This document shows positions 54,246-64,000 of a stretch of DNA of 64,000 nt, piece by piece. Numbering within the stretch: position 1 is the first letter of the stretch; every line of letters begins with the position of its first letter. The DNA comes from Lutjanus erythropterus (taxonomy: Eukaryota; Chordata; Actinopteri; Lutjaniformes; Lutjanidae). The notes beneath the pieces are model-generated. The model saw only the letters and a list, made by a program, of their open reading frames with translations, had not been told where the DNA came from and made no database searches. The stretch is taken from positions 37,938,618-38,002,617 of the forward strand of contig CM034595.1 of the NCBI GenBank assembly GCA_020091685.1, in the 5' to 3' direction. A program made the position numbers and the translations under genes.

Positions 54246-57200
54246 GACATCTGCTGCTGTTATTTTTTAGTTCAAAGGTCTATTCTACTGTTTTAGTCAG
54301 TTTTACAACTCCAGACAATTAAACTTACTTTCTATTCTAAACTATACCAACTTATTACGTTATGACTGATGTCTTTCTTTTGGCCTTTTGGCCTACGGTT
54401 GGATGTCTTGCTGAATATCCAGCATTATCTTGTTATGTGGGATGGAAATGACCTGCAGTCATTCACACCGACTCACAGTCACTCAATACAAAAGCAAAAA
54501 TGGGAGTTTAGACAACATAAAAATTGATGATTGGAAAAAGATAAAAATGAACTTTTACTGTGACACTGTGCCAAAGATCAGGAACCCAGACGCTGCCTTT
54601 CAAAGGTGACAGACAGAGGGCAGACCCAGTGGGACGGAGCAGGACGCAGAGGACAAAGAGGCCGTTGCTGTGACATTTCAGTTTTTGATGTCGAGGTTCT
54701 GTGTCAGACAAGTCGCTGTGAATCCCGCTGAGCAGCGACTGATCGGTGCAAATCCACCCCCCGGAGGTCTGAAATGCCTGGGGCTGCAGGTGGAGGGATA
54801 AGTGCTGCAGACGGGCTCATCAGCACACGGTGCGGGTAAAACTCTGAGGGGTAATATGAACCGAAGGACGTGGGAGGAACTTCAGTGAAAAGTAAAAGCC
54901 ATCAGCCCTGACATGGTTACAGACTTTATTATCTCCACCTGCCTTAAGCCTGGAGGCCATTATGAGTTTGTCTGTGTGTGTGATCGAATACTCAGATTAC
55001 TGTAATTAAGTAGTTTATGTGTGTATTTTCTAGTCTGCACTTTTACTCAAACTTAAGCATGCATAACACTATGTAATCTACTTACTAACTTTTTTAAACT
55101 TCACTTTTGTAGCCAATAAGGTGATCTGATGACAAACGGACCAATGAAAATGATCATATATAAACGAAAAACAAAAGAGTGCAGCAGCACATTTTATGGG
55201 TGTTAGTGATGAATTATTTATTGATTAATTGCTGTTAAGAATTTAACCAATTAGAAATGTATTAATCAGTATTTATCAGCTTCAGTTTGTCGAAGTCGAA
55301 GCTGGACTTTGGTTCTGGGAAGGTTCTCGATCTTGGGTCTGTATGTCAACATGAAATAGTCTGTAAACTGACTTTTATTGAAGTTTATTTTGATGTCAGT
55401 TATTCCTGGGCAGTATGACCAGTATCAGTATCAGACATCATCATCACCATGAAGAAAACCAAAAGGCAAAACATCATCAAGTTTTTCTTTATTCTGCAAG
55501 TGTTGCTTGAGTTCTGACTTCTTCAGTGCATCATAATCATCACAGCCGGATTAAGAACACTGTTGTTGGTGTAGGATGTTAAAAAATATGTCTTATTTTT
55601 GCAGTTAATTAGTCACTGAGGCATAAGGAATGACTTATTTTTGGATTTTTATTAACAGTGCATCTGATTGTTAATTGCTCTTTCTTTGGATCTCTTTGAG
55701 TCGAGGTTTCAAACTGGCTCTGACTGTTTCCAGGTCCCTTTTAGACAAGGTCTTTTTTTAAAAAAAAACCAATCTACTTTTGTGACAGTTTCAGAGAGGT
55801 TTTCCATTTGGGTTTTTTTTTTTATTCTGGGGCTCGTGACGGCCTCTACTTTGGCAGCCTCGACCGTACTCACAGCTTGTCTTCACAGGAGGTGTTTCAG
55901 CTGCGTTTTTCATCTCTGACACGTCTGACGGTACAGACACGCTTCTATTTTAACAGTGACTGTGGGCTGTGTTCTGAGCGCTGTCAAAATGCAGGTGATC
56001 CACACTGAACACTGTGCCCAAACATATCCTGTACAGACACAGACAGAAGGCTGCTGCTCTGCTAACGTGCTGTGCAGACGTCATGTTAGTCTCAGCTGTG
56101 CTTTCAGCGTGCTACGTTATAATGTAAACATTAATCTCAAGGTGCAGCTGAGAGCTATTTTTTCATGAATGTCTGTACAGAAATTCATGAGGTATTTTAT
56201 TCAGGATGCCTAAAAGCACACGACTCACTATGAAACCGATACAGCACGTAACATTGTCAAACAGTTGCAGTAGCCTGGCATCGCCTGAGGAATCTCTCTG
56301 TTCATTTTTAATTTCCAAGTGGGGTTATCAGTGGGTGCAGGCCAAAATACCTCTGCCAAATTAAATCACAATCAGAAAGACTTAATTGATCCCAGGGGGA
56401 AACTAGGTTGTGACATGACTTGGAAAAAAATCGATGCAGCACTGGTGCATTGATACGTCTCATTAGGATGTGCATATGTTTTATTTTTGGCATCAAGGAA
56501 CAGCAGCTGTAACTTTCTTCAGTTTTCTCTCTCCTCCTACCTCTTCCTGCACCGCTCTCATGGGACATCTGCCGCCTCGCTCACACAAAACAAGCGCTCC
56601 CCCCTCCCTCTCCTGTGTCTCCTCTTCATTTCCTCAAAACAGGCAGTGAAAGAACTGACGTCACACCACCAAACTTTCATAATGCGCAAAGAGCAGGTGT
56701 CAGAGCAGGTAAAATGTAGCATCACTGTTCCTCCACACCCCACTTCCTCTTCACGGTCAAATTCAATCCAAACCACAGCACTCTTCATATGAAATGGTGC
56801 AGCAAATCATCTTACTGCAAAAAAGCATTTGAACATTTTAAAATTTATTCACAGATTCTCTGGTCTGATGTGTTGCGCTCGACACTGACGTGTGGACCGG
56901 TGATGCTCCTCTGTCAGTCATCGTATGATTGGCCCGATGAGATCCAGGACAGGAGGAAATCTGTCTGAACGGGACAGGAACCAACCAAAACCAACCGTCT
57001 TTCCCAGGCTGAGGCGAAGTATTTTTCGCCATCAGAAAATGTCTATTTTCCATTTCCATCCAAATGTCATGTTTGGTTTTGGCCACAAACCTGTTAGGCC
57101 TGTCTGTTCTATCTGTGAGACCAACTGTGATTTTGTTTTGGGCTGACTCTGTTCCTTCTTTTCTCTCCATCTGCCTCACTCCTCCGTCACTGCATCTCTC

Positions 57201-57280
57201 TTCCTGTTGTCCTTCTGTCTCATAAACAAGTGTAAACCTACCGTGGAGTCATCCATTGGTTTGTGGTCTACCGGTCTGAA
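54246..57280. other. Intergenic, no gene seen
   Basis: Frames at 55668-56168 (+) and 56838-57179 (-) lack domains and splice support. 56369-56405 ('CAATCAGAAAGACTTAATTG', 'ATCCCAGGGGGAAACT') matches the 3' tail of a common fish retroposon. Confidence 0.35.
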
Positions 57281-57344
57281 GCCGTGAATTGAGAGTTTTG
57301 GCCATCGTCACCTTGTTTTTTTGGAATCAGAATCAGACCATATT

Positions 57345-57725
57345 GAATGAGTAGGTGGACTGATCCTGATTAAAGCTGATTAAAGATTTGAATCATCAGT
57401 CTGAGACCCTTCAGCTGACTGAGAATTTGCTGGTTGAGCATGCCTTTAATTCTCCACTGACAGTCAAAACTCCCAGTAACAGCCAACATAAACAAGGCCT
57501 GAAAATATCTTTATGAATCACATCATAAATCTTATATTTTAGTGTTTTGATTTTTTTTTTAAAATCAGATTTGTAGTTGTAGTTGTAGTCTAGGAGCAGG
57601 AAATAAAAAATAAAGACGCAAAAGTGCTCTCTGGGGTGCCCTTAGTAGACAAAATGTGGTTAAATGCTGTCTCTAGTCCCCTTCTAGTGGACAAAACATG
57701 ATAAAGCCCCCTCTAAGATGTCCGT
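57345..57725. repeat. hAT-like repeat, second copy of the 29138 family
   Basis: 'GATTTGAATCATCAGTCTGA' and 'ACCCTTCAGCTGACTGAGAA' parallel 29165-29210. The right part contains two related 'CCCTTNTAGTRGACAAAA' units. Confidence 0.45.
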
Positions 57726-58028
57726 CCAGGCTGCCCCACATAATCTTAATAATGTAATAATCTTTAAATCTTTAATACCCTTAATGTTTTTATTACAGAG
57801 TTGTAGTAGTTGCTGTACAATAAAACATTTTTAATCCAAACCAAGAATTAGAACGTTTTCACCTTAAATGCATAGCAATTTTCACAACACTGGTGCAACA
57901 TTGAATACAGCTGGAATCCATTTTATTTGTCTGAGTCCGCCACAACCAGACTCCCTTTGAAAAACTGTAATTTTAGTATCGTCATTGTCAGCCTCATTCA
58001 CGCTCAACAGAAACAGAATGAAACTCAC

Positions 58029-58081
58029 CAAAAACATCTTTGTTCCTCTTCTCGCTGTTCCAACAATCAGCACCTCTGGTG
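58029..58081 (-). CDS. Orphan exon candidate similar to 47.2 kb
   Basis: Minus strand, 53 nt between acceptor TTTATTTTGACAG and donor GTGAGT. Read in one phase it gives PEVLIVGTARRGTKMFL. Including the bases before the acceptor, RFILTAPEVLIVGT resembles RIFISTKQEMVIVGT of 47.2 kb. The shared DNA includes GTTCCAACAATCA (plus-strand view). It vaguely recalls the start of macroglobulin-like MG1 domains, but that is speculation. There is no start, stop or neighbouring exon. Confidence 0.2.
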
Positions 58082-58807
58082 CTGTCAAAATAAACCTTTA
58101 ATTCGCAGTGTGAAGGAGCGTGGAACATGTTGGGTGATGCTGGAGAGAGGAAAGAAGCTCCGCCCCCTTGAGTTTATAACTTTCTCCAACTGAAAATCTG
58201 ATATTTTCCCATCGTAGATATTGAAGAAAGGTGTTAAAATGTGAGAAAAAAAAATCTTGAATATTTGTATTGGACAGCCCTAATCATAATATAGCCCCGC
58301 CCTAAAGCATACCCTACTTCAATATCTATTTTACTTTAAATGGGACCATAATTTACACAATGAACATCATGCCGTATTGAAGAGGACTTGAAACTAGTGA
58401 TTGAGACCTTAAACTCATCAGGAAACTGTTTTCTGAGCTCATTAATCAGGTGAGGAAGATGCTCATTTTCTCATAAACGTACATACGATCTGACTTCTTT
58501 TTGCAGCCAGTGGAGTCGCCCCCTGCTGGCCATTAGAATGAATGCAACTTTAAAGCACTTCCGCATCGGCTTCACTTTTCGAATCTGGAAACTTCCACTA
58601 CTTCTACGATCAATCTGTTCAGTCTCCGTCAGTGAGCTTTATCGATTACATACAGTGAAGGACGAGATCTTTCTTCTTTTTCATATCGGTTCAGTCTCTA
58701 TTTCACTTCATTCCTCCTCTCTGTGACTCATCGCTGCTGATGTAGACGTCAGGAAGCGCTAAATTTCACAGTAAATGTTTTCTTTCTCCTTCTCTCTGTA
58801 TGATGAG

Positions 58808-58851
58808 TTCAAGGACAACGGCTTCCTGATGATCTTCTGGAGACGTCACAG
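58808..58851 (+). CDS. Orphan exon candidate
   Basis: After a strong pyrimidine tract, GATGAG can act as acceptor. The 44-nt segment encodes FKDNGFLMIFWRRH and ends CACAG before GTAGAA. 61106-61139 (TTTCTCTCAG acceptor, GTAAGA donor) would follow in the same frame (RFQQQETRKIRR). I recognise neither peptide. This could be part of a non-coding transcript or chance. Confidence 0.18.
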
Positions 58852-59944
58852 GTAGAAAGCAGCACTTTTCAGAGACATGAAAGACGGCTAGATTTAACAT
58901 AATAGGTTTGTATTTTCAGTTAAATAGCGTTGCATCTGGTGAGAAGAGTGAGCAGAAGGCAATTTCAGCACTATGAGTCAGAAATATATATATTTTTTAA
59001 ATGCCGCTGATTTTAAACATGTAACAGCCTTGTTTTCATTTTTCATTTCCTCTCAACCATTCAAGAAACACAACAAATTGAACTAGCGTCGGAAACTACT
59101 GTTTATTTTCATCATCAGAGAAAGCAAAAGGATCTGTGATCGCCTTCTCACCATAAACACACCTGCACAAACAGTTTGTATTTGTCTTTGCCATCTCGTG
59201 TATCCAGAGGATTTTGTGTGTTATTTTCAATCTAATAATCGTTAAATGTCCTGTGCTCATTCACTCTTCCCTCGTGGTTTAGAGTCATATTCTGGTTTTT
59301 GCAGGAACCCAGGCTTTTTAGCATGTTTTGCTTTTGTGTCTTGGTGAACTTGAGTCTTTTGTTTTTGTTTGGATTTGTTTGGGAGAGATCATAAAAAATG
59401 CACAGTTTGGGTGTTTAAGGCCTCGTGTATGAGGCAACAACACAGACAGAGACAGAGTGAGCAAAATTTGAACGTGTCATATGCAAAGTTCAGGTAGTGA
59501 ATTTACATCTTTGTATTTCTCCTATAAAAGCTGAGATATTCTTTTACTGGTGATTTAAGAAATACAGATACGTTTTGAGGTTTGATTTCCTTCAGCAAAA
59601 AGTCATTATATTGACCATAACTGCTGGTATTTTGAGAGAAGAGCAATTATCTTCCTAGATAAGTGTAATTGCTTAAAATGAACAGATTAGCGAAGAATCC
59701 TGCAGGCTGGAAAAGTATTTTCTGCAGAGTGACTGCTGGAAAATCCTGAGGCTGCCTGGGTTTTATCGACTTCAATTTCTGCTGTTTATCAAGAAATATG
59801 TGTAGAAGGCAGAGCATGTTGATTTGAGATTCTTTTCCTTTCCTGTCGTGCTCCATGTTAGTTTCTGTCTTTTTAATTCCAATATCATCCACTCAATTTT
59901 AGTAGAATTTACTAATTTTATATGGTTTTAATATTTCATAACAG

Positions 59945-60602
59945 CAGGGTTGGGAGGATTACTTTAAAAATGCATTCTGATACAGTTACTGTACTAATTA
60001 CCTGTTTAAAAAAAATGTATTCAGTAGTGTAATCACAATATTAAAGGAAAGTAATTCGATTACTTTCCTTTACTTTGATTACTTCTGTATAAATTGTGAA
60101 ATATGTCGATCGTTTTCTTCAATGATCAGTTAGTTATTTCCTCCATAAAATGACAGGAAGTGGTGAAAAATGTTGAGCAGTGTCCAAGATGACGTCCTCA
60201 GATGTCTTGTTCTGTCCACAGTTCAAAAACATTCAGTTTACTGTCAGAGAGGAGTCAAGAAACCAGAAAACAATTAAACAATTATCACACTAGATGCTAA
60301 TTAATTTAATAGTTGATTTGTTGTGTGCAATTCATTGATGACTGATTGATTTAAAGACAAAAAATTCCACACAGTGAAGCGTTTTTTCACTATGAATTGG
60401 CAGCTGTGTGTGAACTGTGCGTGGAAGAACATCATTCTTTATTTTTAAATTGTAATCCTACTAATAATCCCCATTTTTACTAAATGTATCTGTAATCTGA
60501 TTACATCTTTTTATTTGGAACTGTATTGAAATACATGTACCTTTTATTTTGTATCCAGATTATGTAATCCCATTACATGTAATCCATTAGTCCCCAAGCC
60601 TG
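59945..60602. mobile_element. CAGGGTTGGG-ended DNA element with a nested MITE
   Basis: Terminal inverted repeats CAGGGTTGGG and CCCAAGCCTG (complement CAGGCTTGGG), one mismatch in ten. The flanks inside are the classic 'GATTACTTT'/'GTAATCCCATTACATGTAAT' text. Bases 60098-60350 are a TAATCGATTAAT-type MITE (TGTCCAAGATGACGTCCTCA, 'TTCAGTTTACTGTCAGAGAG') inserted in the middle. No target duplication is recognisable. Confidence 0.65.
60098..60350. mobile_element. TAATCGATTAAT-type MITE (copy 3, nested)
   Basis: 'GTCGATCGTTTTCTTCAATG' to 'GCTAATTAATTTAATAGTTG'. The interior 'GACGTCCTCAGATGTCTTGT' and 'TCCACAGTTCAAAAACATTC' is the same as in copies 12955 and 22018 in outline. It is younger than its host element. 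Confidence 0.55.
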
Positions 60603-60647
60603 CGCTGGTCCGTCTGTCTTTCTGTAGTGTTTCCTGCCTATTTTTGT

Positions 60648-61042
60648 AGTGGTGGAACGTAATTAAGTACATTTAATCAATTACTTTACTTAAGTACTAT
60701 TCTGACATACTTATATTTTACTTCTGTTTACTTATACTTTACTTAGTACTTCCACTTTATACTACTTTTACTCCAATACAGTTCAGATGCAAAAATTGTA
60801 ATAAATACAATACAATACGTTTATTTGACTCTTATCATTACTGGTTAATTTTTACATAAACAATGATGCCACATGATGAGTACTTTTACCTTTGATCATT
60901 AAAGTACATTTTGTTAATACTTTTTACATAAGTAACATTTAAAATTCAGGACTTTTAGTTGTAATGGAGTATTTTAGACAATGCTACAACTGTATTTTTA
61001 TTCTTACTTCATTAAAAGATTTGAATACTTCTTTCACCGCTG
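60648..61042. mobile_element. GTAGTGGTGGAACGTAA...TACTTCTTTCACCGCTG element (near complete)
   Basis: About 395 bp; left end AGTGGTGGAACGTAATTAAG, right end TTGAATACTTCTTTCACCGC. The ends are imperfect inverted repeats, and the interior is rich in TACTTTTAC words. It lies only 46 bp from the preceding element. Relatives are at 4690, 12288 and 25465. Confidence 0.65.
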
Positions 61043-61313
61043 CATATTTGACTGCTGTTTATTCAAAACAGACTGAACCTGTAACCATTGTGGTGTTTCT
61101 CTCAGGTTTCAACAACAAGAAACAAGAAAGATAAGAAGGGTAAGATAATAAACACTGATGATGACCTGATTACTGATTGATGTAATCATCCTAAAGGACG
61201 CCTTGTACGATTACTGGAAATGTAAAAATGATGTGGATTTCAACCCATTATCCTCATTTTGCCCCTGATGGCAGAAGGTGAATCGCTGGTCTCTGCTTCA
61301 GCAAAATGCTCTC

Positions 61314-61390
61314 TGAAGAAGAAGGAGAAGGAGAAGGAGAAGGAGAAGGAGAAGGAGAAGGAGAAGGAGACAAAGAAGGAGAAGAAGGAG
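61314..61390. repeat. (GAGAAG)n / (AAGGAG)n hexanucleotide repeat
   Basis: About eight pure hexamers, with diverged units on each side. A Lys-Glu repeat peptide on the plus strand and a Ser-Phe repeat peptide on the minus strand both derive from it. Confidence 0.9.
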
Positions 61391-62039
61391 TTTGTGAATT
61401 GTTGTGACAGAAACCAAGGGATCAATCTGGGAACATTTTTGGGATAATTATTATATTACATTTTCTAGAAACCATAAAATATGATTTCTCTTTTTTGTTT
61501 TGAAAAACTGAAGCAGAACGTACTCAAACAAAGACGTCTCTTCCAAACCACTTTAACAATAAAACCACCAAGGGATCATTTTTACCCCCCTGTCATTTTT
61601 AAAGGTATGTAACTCTGTTCAATTAAAAACCCCACATCTCTCAGTTCATGTTCTTTTCCTAAGAAGGATTTTATTAATCATCCATTGGGATCAGAAGGGA
61701 AAAAACAAGATAATTTATACCTCGAACCATTTTTACCCCTCATAGAAACAGCTGTATTATGCTATGCCATGTCAGGTTGCCTAGCAACACCCACACTCAA
61801 AAAACAAATGAGTCTTTGCTCTACATTAAGCTATCTTGCTAAAAGATAGAAAAAACTACACTCCTACAAACTAGGCTAATTAATTTATTTTAATTGTGTT
61901 ATATTTTAATTTAGAGCCTTTGTCAATTTTAAATGATTGTACAGTTTATTAATGGGTTTAGATCGTATTGTAGATAGTAAACCAAAGTCTAAAAAGTTGT
62001 TTTTTCAAGTCATGCTCGGTAACAAATGACCCCTTTTTC

Positions 62040-62350
62040 AACTGTGAAAGTAAGGTAAGAGAGCCCAAACACATCATTTGCATCACAGCGAGCCAAACAG
62101 AAATCACACAGCTGTTTTGTGTGGGCTCTCAGAATGTCAGCTGAGTAGGTGGTCCTTAAACGTGGCCCAGGAAACATTTCTGTACACAGTGCTGAAAGAA
62201 TGTGGTCAGATGTGGCCCAGATCATCTCCAGATGTGGTCTGAGTGATCAGATCTCATTGGGTGCGTTAATACCTGTACTTACTTGCTGTCCACACTAGAT
62301 TGGATCACCCAAGATGCATTTTAATACCCGATGTGAACAGCCTCTTGGAC
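62040..62350. repeat. Dispersed DNA-repeat-like block
   Basis: 'CAGATGTGGCCCAGATCATC', 'CTGAGTGATCAGATCTCATT' and 'GATTGGATCACCCAAGATGC' resemble a fish non-autonomous repeat I have seen in other genomes. Boundaries are uncertain. Confidence 0.35.
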
Positions 62351-64000
62351 ATATTAAACCTGGCAATGGTAAGAGTGGTTGACTGCTTCCACATAATTGA
62401 ATGAATATCAAAGAAAAATATAAATATGATATCGTGTCAATTGCTCGTTTCACCGTGAGGTGGTAGGGGGCGCTGTGATGCATCATCTGACAAAAAATTG
62501 TCACTCTAAGGAGACGGGAACCGCTGTAATGAGCAGCAGAAGAAGAAGATGGTGTTATTTAGCATGAAAACATCAGCGCCCAGTTGCAGATCCGGTCAGG
62601 TCAGAGAACATCATGACACGGCCCAGAGTCTCGGCCACAGAGCGGGGCTGCAGCCCCTGGGATCCGCACCACAGCCAGTGAAGACAGCGCTCCAGGTCCT
62701 GGGCCTCTCGGACAGTGTTTCAGGTGTGGGGACGGGACACACATGCCTAATGTATATGACAAACGTAATATGACAGTCAATAAGTCAATATTCTGCTTAA
62801 AAATGTCACAGTTTTCTCCACTGGTTGTCTGAAAAGTGGATTTTTTTGATGCAACCAATCAACATTAAAGTGCTTATAAAACCGAATGAATGAAGCTAGA
62901 AACTTTTTTTTGTCTGAAACTAGAAGATTGGTTCTTTCTTTTGATATATTCCATGTGAACATAATTATAGAACGTAATATTCTGTGGGTGTTGAAATATC
63001 TGTGAATTTTGTCAAAAATGCTGGTGCTCGCTGGCAACTTTAGTAAAAAATGCTGGCGGGGAAATAGTTAATGGAAAAGTAGAAAACCCCACGTCTTACA
63101 TTACTTTATGCTGTACGTAAAGGTTCATTATTAGAAGGAAGGTCAACTCAATTTATGTGAGTTATTAACCTTTGAATAGCCTCTGCTGCCAGCGCTCTTT
63201 GAAGTGAACAGAATGACTCTAAAATCAGTTGTTTTATGGTAAGAAGATACTTTTCATGGTCAAGAACCCAGGAAATGTCAGTTTACCCTCACTAAGACTG
63301 TTTTCTGATTGACTTCAATCTAGAAGCACAATCTGTACACATGTAATTTACTGAGGGACATCATTAACTAACTTGTGATGAAGTGTTTGCCACAGACTTA
63401 TTGACTGGACCAGCACTACAGCGCCTGTTTTCACCACATGACAAGAAAGTAACATATGCAGTTCGTATCACTTAGCAGAATACACAGAAGAGGGACACAT
63501 AAAGAAAAACCTTCAAAAGGTGTTGTGTTTATGTGTGGATTATTTCAAAAGTGGAGTCAGCTGCTATTAAATGAATATTTTGAAGAACATAGTGTTTTTT
63601 AGAAGTTGGGAGGAGTTCACCAAAATCTGTACCCAATATGTCAGTAATATGTGTTGGCTCGTGGCCTACAGACATGATGTAAAATATATCTCCCTGACTG
63701 AAGATCCCAGTATGAACACAGTGTGGAATCAGAGAACAGATTTTGTTTGAATGATGTTTTTAATTGATCATGATCAGGTTAAAACAACCATTCCACAGAC
63801 TGAAGCAGGCTTCTGTAATCGCAACATTACACAGAACAAGACAAATGTCCACCAAAAAGGACATTTAAAATCCAATATTTGAGATCTGAAAACTTTCCAT
63901 GCTTATTAATTATGTAAAAAAAAACTGTAATGTCACAACAGCGAACCACAGAACATGCAGACACGTCTCGTAATGAGACTCACAAAGTGTTGAACAAAGA
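62351..64000. other. Intergenic to right edge, no gene seen
   Basis: 62549-62773 (+) is open and GC-richer than its surroundings but encodes nothing I recognise. The remaining sequence to the edge is AT-rich without repeats or ORFs that I can name. Confidence 0.35.

Noticed and set aside
61259-61447. Lys-Glu repeat protein, possible nuclear-localised product
   Set aside because: It is explained by a GAGAAG hexanucleotide repeat, which also gives a Ser-Phe frame on the other strand.

Overview
The window looks like nuclear DNA of a teleost, probably a spiny-rayed (percomorph) fish. The evidence is two vertebrate genes split by short canonical introns, a V-SINE, many small inverted-repeat DNA elements of the kinds common in bony fish, and numerous long CA/GT microsatellites. 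No bacterial, viral or organellar gene set is present.

Genes, left to right. On the minus strand (4513 down to 183, continuing beyond the left edge) lies the 5' two-thirds of NAGPA, the Golgi 'uncovering enzyme' that exposes mannose-6-phosphate on lysosomal hydrolases. Six exons can be placed to the base. On the plus strand (6023 to 23795) lies a complete nine-exon NDUFAF6, a mitochondrial complex I assembly factor of the squalene/phytoene synthase fold. It encodes 331 residues. The two genes are head to head with about 1.5 kb between their start codons. They have no known shared pathway, so the arrangement suggests at most shared promoter architecture.

NDUFAF6 introns 6 and 7 are large and full of repeats. 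They hold a CA microsatellite, a perfect 16-bp hairpin, a foldback element with a second element inside it, a GT microsatellite and a decayed minus-strand LINE reverse-transcriptase fragment.

From about 24.0 kb to the right edge I find no confidently identifiable gene in 40 kb. This part holds nested DNA-transposon relics, a V-SINE, two probable gypsy-type LTR fossils, two pairs of inverted GT/CA microsatellites, several AT-motif-rich stretches that look like candidate conserved non-coding (enhancer) DNA, and a few orphan exon-like ORFs. The best of the ORFs is a minus-strand terminal-exon candidate at 47.2 kb with a weakly similar partner at 58.05 kb. I see no convincing new multi-gene system. 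The observations most worth checking are the GC-AG intron in NDUFAF6, the 47.2/58.05 kb exon pair, the enhancer-like blocks and the three-level nested transposon.
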